From: Lucinisca nassula | Lineage: Eukaryota > Mollusca > Bivalvia > Lucinida > Lucinidae | Reading direction: 5' to 3' | DNA length: 64,000 bases | Assembly (NCBI GenBank): GCA_963580285.1 | Contig: OY757025.1 | Span: forward strand, 121,183,223-121,247,222 | Shown: in pieces, positions 55,663-64,000 of the stretch | Layout of the letters: every line of letters starts with the position of its first letter | Numbering within the stretch: the stretch's first letter is position 1 | Made by a program: the position numbers and the translations under genes | The notes under the pieces: generated by a model | The model's input: the letters and a program-made list of their open reading frames with translations, nothing else | Databases searched by the model: none | Told to the model about the DNA's origin: nothing

Positions 55663-57240
55663 ATTCAGTTTTAAAAAAAAAATGCATTTTCACTTGAGAA
55701 GTAATTTCAGATGTAATTTCAGACATTTGAATTTTTTGGCCAACTTGGCATATTGCCGATTGAACTTTAGAGATGAATCCTTATCCTGCTGTTCAGGACA
55801 ACGTACCTTTACAAACAGTGTATATCCAGATCAGATGGCTTCTGAAGACCATCTGATCAGGATCTACACTGTTTGACATTCAGTTTGTGACTTTGCAGGA
55901 ATAAATTACTTCAAGTAATCTGATTGGTTCAAAGTCAGAAATAGGAGCGGCTAATGTAATTATTCAGCAGGATAAGGGTTAAGATGGAATTATCACTGGA
56001 CACTGTCATGGGCCCCGGGCATGATAAAAACATTTTGAGTCCTGGTCATGATAAAAACCCAGGGTTTTAGGGATTTCTAAGGCAGGTTAGATACAAACCA
56101 GCCTACACAGCTACACAGACTAGTAAGAGTTTTAAAATTTCATAATCAAAGTACTGACAACACTGGATCATTACGAAAACACGCCTATACAAATACATTG
56201 TAAACTTTGTCGCCGAAAAAATGAAAGTTTTAAGATGAAAAATTGTGATGTTTTTCTTATTTCTGCTCAAAATGTAGATTGTGGGTATCTAGTTAGACCA
56301 TCAAAAAGTCACATAAGACCCATTTTGTTAGAACGTTCCTTTGCGAAAATAAACCAAACACATCAATAGGAATAGCATGGCTGTTTTCTTTAAAATTTTC
56401 TACAAATCAGTGATAGTCACATGGACATCAGCACTGAAAAGCTCTGCGCTTTGTAGTTTTGGAGGTACCCTAATGATCCAACTATTGGGACAGACAGGCC
56501 AAAGCAAACTGTGCAGACCCAGCTCAGACTACTGAACGAGCAGTCTGATCAGGGTCTACACTGTTTGCCATTCCATCTGCACTTTGGACTCCTTGTTAAG
56601 GTGTCCAAGTTTTTCTTATGAACTTCTTGAAATTAAGATTATTTGAAATGGAGATAAATTCAGAACTTGCAGACAACATGCAGACAGACATAGAATGCTC
56701 AATCAGGCAGCCATTGTGATTTCCAAAGGAGAAGAAAGTGTATTTGTTATCTTTTGGGTCACCCCTCTACAGCTTTGAACTGTTCTATTTTTAAACATTT
56801 TATGTCCTTGATGTTTGTTTAGTAAGTAAAGCACTTTCATGGATAAGTCTAGCTCACCTGGGTGAGATAAATAATAAATTTTTCTTTTTGACATTTCATC
56901 CACAGGACGTCCACTTGACATATTTCATTCATATCTCCAAACTGATAAAATTTTGCATTTCTGTAATGATCGTTTGTTTTGTTTTGTTTGAATTGGGGGT
57001 TTAACGTCCCCGTCAACAATAGGTCATTTTGGAGACGTTGCTTCCAATTTTGTGGGACTTTTACCCAACATTGAGATGAAATGTGCTGCCCAATGAAACC
57101 AGAAGGCTTATTTACATTGGATGATCTGACAGTTAGGCCTAAGCAAGCTGAGATCAGACTGCCCCTTCAAGACTGCTCCTGAAGGAGCAGAATGATCAGG
57201 GTCTACATTGTTGGCTATTCGGTCTGCAATTTTTTGGATT
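55663..57240 (+). repeat. Segmental duplication, copy B
   Basis: It starts attcagttttaaaaaaa and ends near ggtctgcaattttttggatt. Relative to copy A it lacks 53230-53690 and the right half of the C element. It has an extra ~45 bp near 56858-56903 (cctgggtgagataaataata). Confidence 0.8.
55776..55977 (+). mobile_element. piggyBac-like MITE, subfamily B2 (copy B)
   Basis: Counterpart of 52946-53145; ends gataaggg + TTAA. Confidence 0.65.
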
Positions 57241-57334
57241 CCTTGCTAGATCATGAAAAAAAAATTGTTAAAATTTTAGGAGAATTACAGCGAGTCCTAA
57301 AGATGTCTGAATTTTTAGGATTTTTGCGGTAATT

Positions 57335-57417
57335 TTATACCCGCTTTTTTTGAAAACAAAAAACAGGGTATATTAGTTTCGTCCTAGGTGTCCGTCCATC
57401 TGTCTGTCATGTTTCTT
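57335..57417 (+). mobile_element. 5' end of a tandem-core element, truncated
   Basis: Fold-back tatacccgctttttttg / aacagggtata followed by gtccgtccatctgtctgtc. Same 5' end as the element ending at 37380. Confidence 0.55.
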
Positions 57418-57517
57418 GTTCTTATTTATACTCAAAGCATAGATTGTAGCTCTGTGCATATTTGAACCACCACCTTGAGGCACCCACACTCTTCATCCTG
57501 GAGCAGAAATAAGAGAA

Positions 57518-58718
57518 ACTAGAATCACGCAGTCGATGGCACGCCATCGCATATCCCCACGCTTTTTTAAAGATATGCCACTATATAAGTTCTCAATTGC
57601 AACTCCCACCCAATCTTAAGATCAAAATTTCGAAAGTGTCATGCACTCCTCAGACCAAAGACCTATCAGTTCCCAAAGTTTCATGTTTCTATCTGAAACG
57701 GCGTAGGAGGAGTTATCTGGTAATCATTAAAAATGGGCTTATATGGGTGAAAATCCAAGTTTTTGACCTCTGGTGACCTCAAACCTGACCCTAGGGGTCA
57801 AATTTTGATTGTTATGTATTCTACTCATTATGCCGTTCGATTTGATATGTCACACGACAAGGTTCTGAAAACTTTGACTTTTTACCCCCGGGGCACCCCA
57901 CCCCCTGGCCTGGCCCCTAGGGGTAGGATCAAATTTTCGAAAGTGTCATGCACTCCTCAGACCAAAGACCTATCAGTTCCAAAAGTTTCATGTTTCTATC
58001 TGAAACGGCGTAGGAGGAGATATCCGGTAATCGTTAAAAAGGGGGGTATGGGGGTGAAAATCCAAGTTTTTGACATCTCGTGACCTCAAACCTGACCCTA
58101 GGGGTCAAATTTTGATTGTTATGTATTCTACTCATTATGCCGTTCGATTTGATATGTCACACGACCAGGTTCTGAAAACTTTGATTTTTTACCCCCGGGG
58201 CACCCCACCCCCTGGCCTGGCCCCTAGGGGTAGGATCAAAATTCCGAAAGTGTCATGCACTCCTCAGACCAAAAACCTATCAGTTCCCAAAGTTTCATGT
58301 TTCTATCTGAAATGGCGTAGGAGGAGTTATCCGGTAATCATTAAAAAGGGGGTTATGGGGTTGAAAATCCAAGTTTTTGACCTCTCGTGACCTCAAACCT
58401 GACCCTAGAGGTCAACTTTTGATTGTTATGTATTCTGCTCATTATGCCGTACAATTTGATATGTCACACGACCAGGTTCTGAAAACTTTGACTTTTTACC
58501 CCCGGGGCACCCCACCCCCTGGCCTGGCCCCTAGGGGTAGGATCAAAATTCCGAAAGTGTCATGCACTCCTCAGACCAAAGACCTATCAGTTCCCAAAGT
58601 TTTAATTTTCTAGCTGTAAAAGTGTGGGAGGAGTTGTCCGGTAAGACGGACGGACGGACGTACGGACGACGGAGACAATTACAATATCCCCACTTTTTCT
58701 TCGAAAAGCGTGGGGATA
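57518..58718 (-). mobile_element. Tandem-core element, 307-bp units, inverted copy
   Basis: Reverse complement of the 23545-24752 type. The terminus ACTAGAATC and palindrome gatggcacgccatc are at the low end and the fold-back ctttttcttcgaaaagcgtg at the high end. Frames of 106 codons repeating every 307 bp (57763, 58070, 58377) are a unit by-product. A and T flanks read T/T on the minus strand. Confidence 0.75.
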
Positions 58719-58767
58719 ATAATGTATACACTTAACTTTCCTCTTATTGTTGGTACCTTTTAAATTG

Positions 58768-59327
58768 ATTGAATTGAGGTTTTACACCCCCCTCTACCAG
58801 CCCCCGCCCATATGGGCTTGAAGAAATATATGGGCTGCATGATGCTTCCACGCAGAGCTGAATCCGGCCCGCACAGTAGTACTGGTATGAGGATCTAAGC
58901 CTGTCCAGGAACCGCGGTGCGAGGCGTACTGTCCATGCTAATAAACCCTATTGGTTTCACTGGGCGACAGGGCTTGAGATGTCATTTCATCTCAATGTCA
59001 GGTAAAAGTCCCACAAAATTGGAAGCAAAGTCTCAAAAATGACCTTTACAGTGTTGATGGGGACGTTAAACATCAAATCAAACAAACAAACATACATCCC
59101 CCTCTACACTATTTAGATCATGTAGAAGTTGCTTTCAGTTTTGTAGAACTTTTACCTGACATTTTGATGAAACCACCCCAACAAATAGAGGGACGGGCCA
59201 ACTTGTACCATTTTGCTTGGGTAGGCTCAGACCTTCTAAGTGGTTTACCAGTACTTATATGAGGTCAGTTGCAGCTCTGCATGGAAGCACCATGCAGCCA
59301 AGTCTATTTTTATAGGCCCGTTTGAAA
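58768..59327 (-). mobile_element. Old SINE-A, interrupted by a younger SINE-A
   Basis: ttgaattgaggttttacacc | insert | actatttagatcatgtagaa ... atggaagcaccatgcagcca. Confidence 0.55.
58799..59097 (+). mobile_element. SINE-A nested in SINE-A, 10-bp target-site duplication
   Basis: ccccctctac at 58788-58797 and 59098-59107. Tail (caaa)n then cat. Confidence 0.8.
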
Positions 59328-59378
59328 AATAGTCGTAATATGTTATGCCCCCAGCATCTGCCGTCTGTCTGTCCGTCC

Positions 59379-59679
59379 CGGCCCCCTCCCATAGGGGCTT
59401 GAAGAAATATATGGGCTGCATGATGCTTCCGTGCAGAGCTGAATCCGGCCCGCACACTATTACTGGTAAACCACTTAGAGGATCTAAGCCTGTCCAGGAA
59501 CCGCGGTGTGAGGCGGACCGTCCATGCTAATAAACCCTATTGGTTTCATTGGGCGCCAAGGCTTGAGATGTCATTTCATCTCAATGTCGGGTAAAAGTCC
59601 CACAAAATTGGAAGCAACAACTCCAGAATGACCTTTACAGTGTTGACGGGGACGTTAAACCTCAAATCAAACAAACAAA
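59379..59679 (+). mobile_element. SINE-A, 15-bp target-site duplication
   Basis: tctgtctgtccgtcc at 59364-59378 and 59680-59694. Because the site is a (tctg)n-like repeat, the exact length is uncertain. Confidence 0.75.
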
Positions 59680-59752
59680 TCTGTCTGTCCGTCCATCTGT
59701 AAACTTTTCATTTCTGGATAACTCCTCCTACAGTTTACATCCGATCAAGCTG

Positions 59753-60059
59753 TTTGTTTGTTTGATTTGAAGATTAACGTCCCCATCAACACTGTAAAGG
59801 TCATTTTGGAGTTGTTGCTTCCAATTTTGTGGGACTTTTTATCCGACATTGCGATGAAATGACATCTCAAGCCCTGTCCCCCGATGAAACCAATAGGGTT
59901 AATAAGCATGGATGGTCCGAACCGCACCGCTTTGCTTGGGCAGATTTAGGTCCTCTAACTGGTTTACCAGTACCCGTGTGCGGGTCGCATTTCAGCTCTG
60001 CCTGGAAGCATCATGCAACCCATATATTTCTTCAAGCCCCGATGGACGCGGGCCATGCT
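59753..60059 (-). mobile_element. SINE-A, 10-bp target-site duplication
   Basis: gatcaagctg at 59743-59752 and 60060-60069. Confidence 0.85.
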
Positions 60060-60296
60060 GATCAAGCTGAAACTTCATACATAGTTAGATCATGATGTGG
60101 GCAGCGCATATAGTTTCGAGGTTACAGTTCACCAAATAATAATAGAGTTCTGTCCCATGAAATTTTTTGTTAAATTTAAGTTTCCAGATAACTCCTTCTA
60201 CAGTTTACATCCGATCAAGCTGAAGCTTCATGAATAGTTAGACCATGATGTGGGGCAGCGCATATTGTTTCGAGGTTACGGTCCACCAAATATTAC

Positions 60297-60470
60297 AGGG
60301 TTGTAAAATTCCACTCGCCCGCTGGCATTTGCGAGTAAGTTTTAGGGCAGGGCGAGTAAGGTTTTCATAACTGACCTTACTTTTTCTTCATTTTTAGCAC
60401 TTAAATGAAAAGTTTAGACGATAAAGGCGAGTAAGCTTGAGGGAAATTTAAAATTATTTTACACCTCTGT
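60297..60470 (+). repeat. Interspersed repeat 'ggcgagtaag'
   Basis: gttgtaaaattccactcgcc, related to 9139 and 41668. Confidence 0.4.
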
Positions 60471-61199
60471 ATTAATAGAGTTATGCCCTTTGAAATTTTT
60501 TGTAAACTTTTCATTTCCTGATAACTCCTCCTAGAGTGTACATTCAATCAAGCTGAAACTTCATACATAGTTAGACCATGATGTGGGGCAGCGCATATTG
60601 TTCAAAGGTTAAGGTTCACCAAATAATTGCTTGAGGTAAATTTTACACCTCTGTATTAATAGAGTTATGCCCCTTTGAAATTTTTGGTAAACTTTTTGTT
60701 TCCTGCTGCAGTTTACATCCGATCAAGCTGAAACATCATCCATAGTTAGACCATGTTGTTTGGCAGTCTGATCTGGGTCCACACTGTTTGCAAATAAAGG
60801 CTTTTCAGGTAACCGGCAGACGGCAAAGCAGATGACAATTGTCGTGATTGGCATTTTATGGGTTTAAATGCCAGCACTTGCCATGATGTGAAGCTGCTTT
60901 CAGTAAGTTAGTAGGTCAATTTATGCAAATGTTTTTTTAAAGAACCTATATTAGTCCTGTCACACTTGAGCTGTGAGATGAATTGATTATTTCATAACTT
61001 AAATATCAGTGTCACTATAAACATTGCAGAAAACTGCTGATTCTGCAAATATTGCCATCGAATCTTGCAGAAAATTACTGATAACATGAAACAGGGTGAT
61101 ATGTGAAACAGTTTATGCAGAACCGGCCTGTTCGAGGTTTTACATCCTGTCAACACTATTTAGGTCACTTCCGATGGGGACTTTGATCTGACATTAGAT

Positions 61200-61499
61200 T
61201 TGTTTGTTTGTTTGATTTGAGGTTTAACGTCCCCGTCAACACTGTAAAGGTCATTTTGGAGACGTTGCTTCCAATTTTGTGGGACTTTTACCCGACATTG
61301 AGATGAAATGACATCTCAAGCCCTGTCGCCCAATGAAACCAATAGGGTTTATTAGCTTGGACGGTCCGCCTCGCACCGCGGTTCCTGGACAGGCTTAGAT
61401 CCTCTAAGCGGTTTACCAGTACTAGTGTGTGGGCCGGATTCAGCTCTGCGTGGAAGCATCATGCAGCCCATATATTTCTTCAAGCCCCTGTGGGCGGGG
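61200..61499 (-). mobile_element. SINE-A, full length, within an older SINE-A
   Basis: tttgtttgtttgtttgattt to cccctgtgggcggggaac. The flanks 61130-61195 and 61510-61625 are diverged SINE-A text in the same orientation. Confidence 0.75.
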
Positions 61500-61661
61500 A
61501 ACGCGACCCCCAAAAAACTCAAGGGATAGTCTGATTTGCACTACTTTGTCTGGGTAGGCTTAGACCTTCAAAGTACCATTAATCATGATTGGTTGGTTTC
61601 AGCTCTACACCGAAGCGCCAAGCTCTCTAAGCAGAAAAGGCCTGTGTAGTCAGGTGATTAA

Positions 61662-61901
61662 CCCTTAAAAAGCCGAGAAAATCTACATCTGAAAATGTCG
61701 TCTGCTTATGTCGTCTGCTAAATCGATTGGCAAACTTTTTAAAAATATTTTTGCATACAGGCAAACAGTGTGAACCCAGATCAGACTGCTCCTAGAGGAG
61801 CAGTCTGATCTGAGTCCACACTGTTTGCCAAAAAAGAATTTTAAAGTAACCCGCGCAGACGACAAAGCAGACAGCAATTGTCGTGATTGACATTTTGTGG
61901 G
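61662..61901 (+). mobile_element. piggyBac-like MITE, subfamily B3
   Basis: TTAA at 61658-61661; CCCTTAAAAAGCCGAG ... TGACATTTTGTGGG, then taaa. Central perfect palindrome gactgctcctagaggagcagtc. Confidence 0.75.
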
Positions 61902-61987
61902 TAAATGTTCCTCCAGTCTCCATGGGCTGCTAACCAAATTTCCATTGATTTGTTAAATGACTGTCGATTCCCGTGTGTGAACATTAA

Positions 61988-62490
61988 GGATCTAAGCGGT
62001 GCGAGTCGCATGCGTATAAACCCTATTGGGCTTGAGATGTCATTTCATCTCAATGTCGGGTAAAAGTCTCCCAAAATTGGAAGCAACGTCTCCAAAATGA
62101 CCAAAACAGTGTTTTCTTTCTTTCTCTCTTTTCTTTCTTTATATACTGCCATACGCCCTCGCGGACATTCTAGGCAGGTGTATATTACATACACTCCGGT
62201 TTTTGCAGGATGAAAGCCTACACAGTAATCATGTAATTATGGTAGGGTTCTTTAACCTGCACAGGGGATGATTCTCCCTGCACAGGGGGCCTCCAGTTAA
62301 CGTCCCGATCCGAAGGACGGTGCACTTTATGACATTCATCCCTGCAAATGATGCCAATGGAGCGTGTTCGGACACCACGCTGCCGGGGATCGAACCCGGG
62401 ACCTCTAGCATCAGAGGCAAGTGCACTAACCACTGAGCTATCACGCTCCACACAGTTGATGGGGACGTTAAACCTAAAATCAAACAAACA
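61988..62490 (+). mobile_element. SINE-A (deleted head), split by a T4 SINE
   Basis: aagcggtgcgagtcgcatgc ... ccaaaacagtgtt | T4 | cagttgatggggacgttaaa cctaaaatcaaacaaac. Confidence 0.7.
62112..62452 (-). mobile_element. tRNA-derived SINE, family T4
   Basis: Minus strand: ggagcgtgatagctcagtgg ttagtgc (A-box region), gtcccgggttcgatccccgg (B box), then a ~260-bp body ending in (gaaa)n. The arm cctct/agagg around the would-be anticodon makes the head tRNA-like. Two overlapping 94-96 codon frames on this strand are by-products. Confidence 0.75.
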
Positions 62491-62691
62491 ATAGTGATCC
62501 ATTGAAATTTTCTACCCATAAGTCTTTTCTGTGGTCATTGTTTCTGGGGTTATAAATGTGCACTGTTTATGTATACCTAATTATTTTGAAGTGGTTGATT
62601 AGTTTTGTTTTAGGTAAGCTATAAACAAGCAAACAATGTCCTAAAAAAGGGCCTCTAGGCATAAATGCCCAGGAACAGTGTGGTACAATGA

Positions 62692-62996
62692 TTTGTTTGT
62701 TTGTTTGATTTGAAGTTTAACGTCCCCATCAACGCTGTAAAAGGTCATTTTGGAGACGTTGCTTCCAATTTTGTGGGACTTTTACCCGACATTGAGATGA
62801 AATGACATCTCAAGCCCTTTGGCTGTATAAAACCAATAGGGTTTATAAACATGGACGGACCAACTTGCACCGCTTTGCCTGGGCCAGCTTAGATCCTCTA
62901 AGCAGTTTACCAGTACTCGGGTGCAGTCGGTTTCAGCTCTGCGTGGAAGCATGTGCAGCCCATTAATTTCTTAAAGCCCCAGTGGGCAGGGGCCGA
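62692..62996 (-). mobile_element. SINE-A, 13-bp target-site duplication
   Basis: tgtggtacaatga at 62679-62691 and 62997-63009. Confidence 0.85.
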
Positions 62997-63109
62997 TGTG
63001 GTACAATGACCTAAATAGTGTTGACAAATAATCTAAACCAAAAAAAAAAAAAAAACACTGAGTCACATGATCCTGTTATGGATAAATCTCAACCACTGGT
63101 AGATTGGGC

Positions 63110-63300
63110 TGCATGGCGGAAACTGAAAAAAAAAAAAAAAACAACTTATGAGCACTGGTAAACTGCTTAGGTCTAAGCCTGCCAAGAAAAAGTGTTGCAA
63201 GTCAAACGAACTTCTTAGGGCAGTAGAGCTTCAGATGTCATTTCATCTCGATGTCAGGTCAAAGTCCCACAAAATAAGATAGTGTTGATGGGACCTTATA
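63110..63300 (+). mobile_element. Old, diverged SINE-A
   Basis: gagcactggtaaactgctta ... catttcatctcgatgtcagg ... gtgttgatgggacctt. Confidence 0.5.
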
Positions 63301-63502
63301 CCATAATACAAATGAACAAAATGGATAAATTGCAAAAAACAATTACACTATATTATGCTCCAATGCCAAGCTTTGAAGTCTAATGACCATAATTATGAAG
63401 ATTGCTCTAAATTATTTTAACCCAATTTGCACTCAGAATGGAATGTTTCTTCTTATTTATCACAGGAACCTGTTCCAAATTTAGGTTGTGTTTATATCTT
63501 AA

Positions 63503-63695
63503 CCCTTATCTTTACCCTTATATTTGGAAACAGTGTAGATCCAGATCAGATGGCTTCTGAGGAAGCCATCTGATCAGGATCTACACTGTTTGACATTCAA
63601 TTAATGAATTTGTAGGAATAAATTACATCAAGAAATTTGATTGATTCAAATTCAGAAATGGGTGTGGCTAAACTTAATATTCAGCAAGAGAAGGG
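63503..63695 (+). mobile_element. piggyBac-like MITE, subfamily B2, TTAA both sides
   Basis: TTAA at 63499-63502 and 63696-63699; CCCTTATCTTTACCCTTATA ... CAGCAAGAGAAGGG. Confidence 0.8.
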
Positions 63696-63850
63696 TTAAA
63701 AGGGCTTTACTGTCTTATCTGGGCCTGCCCTGTGTGCCAAGATCCAGTTTAGGAGTTTTGCTGGTAGTGACTTACAAAATAAGTTAAAGAATTTAGCCGT
63801 GTACAGTAAAAATCACAAAAAATTCGAGACCTTGAAGACTTGCTGTAATT

Positions 63851-64000
63851 ATTATGCCCACACTTTTAAAGAAAGCGTTGGGGATATTGTGAACGCATCC
63901 ATCTGTCTGTCCATCCATCTGTCCATCCATCTGTCCATCCATCTATCTGTCACGCTATCTCCTCCTTAACCGCTATTCAGAATGAAACCCAATTTGGTAC
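63851..64000 (+). mobile_element. 5' end of a tandem-core element, cut by the window edge
   Basis: tatgcccacacttttaaaga / aagcgttggggata fold-back, (ccatctgt)n, then cacgctatctcctccttaac, as in the other families. Confidence 0.6.

Larger units (their letters stand above)
59343..60760 (+). mobile_element. Tandem-core-type element with three nested inserts
   Basis: Starts tatgcccccagcatctgccg then (tctgtccg)n. Core units (gataactcctcctacagttt acatccgatcaagctga) occur at about 59710, 60185, 60530 and 60700. It is interrupted by SINE-A at 59379 and 59753 and by the repeat at 60297-60470. No 3' terminus; it runs into a B3 fragment. Confidence 0.55.

Noticed and set aside
57763..58613. Series of 106-codon frames (MTSGDLKPDPRGQ...) that look like a conserved protein family
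   Set aside because: They recur every 307 bp in the tandem core of a mobile element, and also on the opposite strand at 23658-24507. They reflect unit length and composition.
62109..62140. ttctttctttctctc tract as a splice acceptor polypyrimidine region
   Set aside because: It is the reverse complement of the (gaaa)n tail of the T4 SINE.
62375..62452. tRNA gene on the minus strand
   Set aside because: The head is tRNA-like with a good B box, but it continues into a SINE body with a (gaaa)n tail and lacks a credible acceptor stem pairing.
1..64000. CRISPR array, operon or prophage
   Set aside because: Dispersed palindromes are not spaced regularly with unique spacers. Introns, SINEs and tandem-core elements mark the DNA as animal nuclear.

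Overview
This window looks like AT-rich, gene-poor, repeat-saturated animal nuclear DNA, most likely from a bivalve mollusc. I lean towards a heterodont clam or mussel, but only from the character of the repeats. There is no prokaryotic organisation, no long ORF, no rRNA and no convincing free-standing tRNA. Nearly every short ORF is a by-product of a repeat.

One protein-coding gene is convincingly touched. On the + strand, 27677-28267 is a clean internal exon of 197 codons, phase 0 at both ends. Its first residues, DLSQFAMPLMETGD, closely resemble the start of the second coding exon of the long vertebrate AMP-activated protein kinase gamma-2 subunit (PRKAG2, DLSSFAMPLLDGD as I recall it). 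It encodes the Ser/Pro/Arg-rich N-terminal extension, not the CBS domains. A possible upstream first coding exon (21712-21789, phase-compatible) and a possible 34-nt downstream micro-exon (39092-39125) would place most of the window inside this gene's introns. The CBS-domain exons must lie beyond the right edge.

The rest is a layered population of mobile elements. (1) A ~300-bp SINE family, here called SINE-A, ends in GACGTTAAACCTCAAATCAAACAAA. It has over 20 copies, about a dozen of them with visible 10-15 bp target-site duplications (TSDs). (2) At least four tRNA-derived SINE families are present. (3) Several tandem-core elements share one architecture: a 5' fold-back, a tandemly repeated core, the 5' arm repeated inverted near the 3' end, then a short palindrome and a CTCTAGT/CTCTTGTT terminus. 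They resemble Helentron/HINE or molluscan 'pearl'-type non-autonomous elements; three of them sit inside other repeats in a way that reveals the TSD-less empty site. (4) Small TTAA-flanked elements beginning CCC and ending GGG (piggyBac-like MITEs, subfamilies B1, B2, B3, B5, with B4 related) share one central palindrome despite different arms. (5) Another foldback family, C, is built on a ~65-75 bp hairpin with ends like GAAAACACGCCTATAC. (6) A small palindromic family, D, occurs twice.

Layout: 0-1.3 kb hairpin C, B4 and SINE-A; 1.5-5.0 kb tandem segmental duplication, one copy carrying an extra 1.13-kb tandem-core element; 5-12.5 kb MITEs; 12.6-18.2 kb two nested tandem-core elements; 18.4-20.3 kb ACAC/ATGC-rich and CCCTA-rich simple repeat; 20.3-27.6 kb MITEs, SINEs and a 307-bp-unit element around the candidate first exon; 27.68-28.27 kb the exon; 28.3-45 kb intron-like repeats; 45.2-48.7 kb a second large tandem-core element; 49-52.8 kb lower-copy sequence and MITEs; 52.83-57.25 kb a second segmental duplication; 57.3-64 kb more tandem-core elements and densely nested SINE-A.
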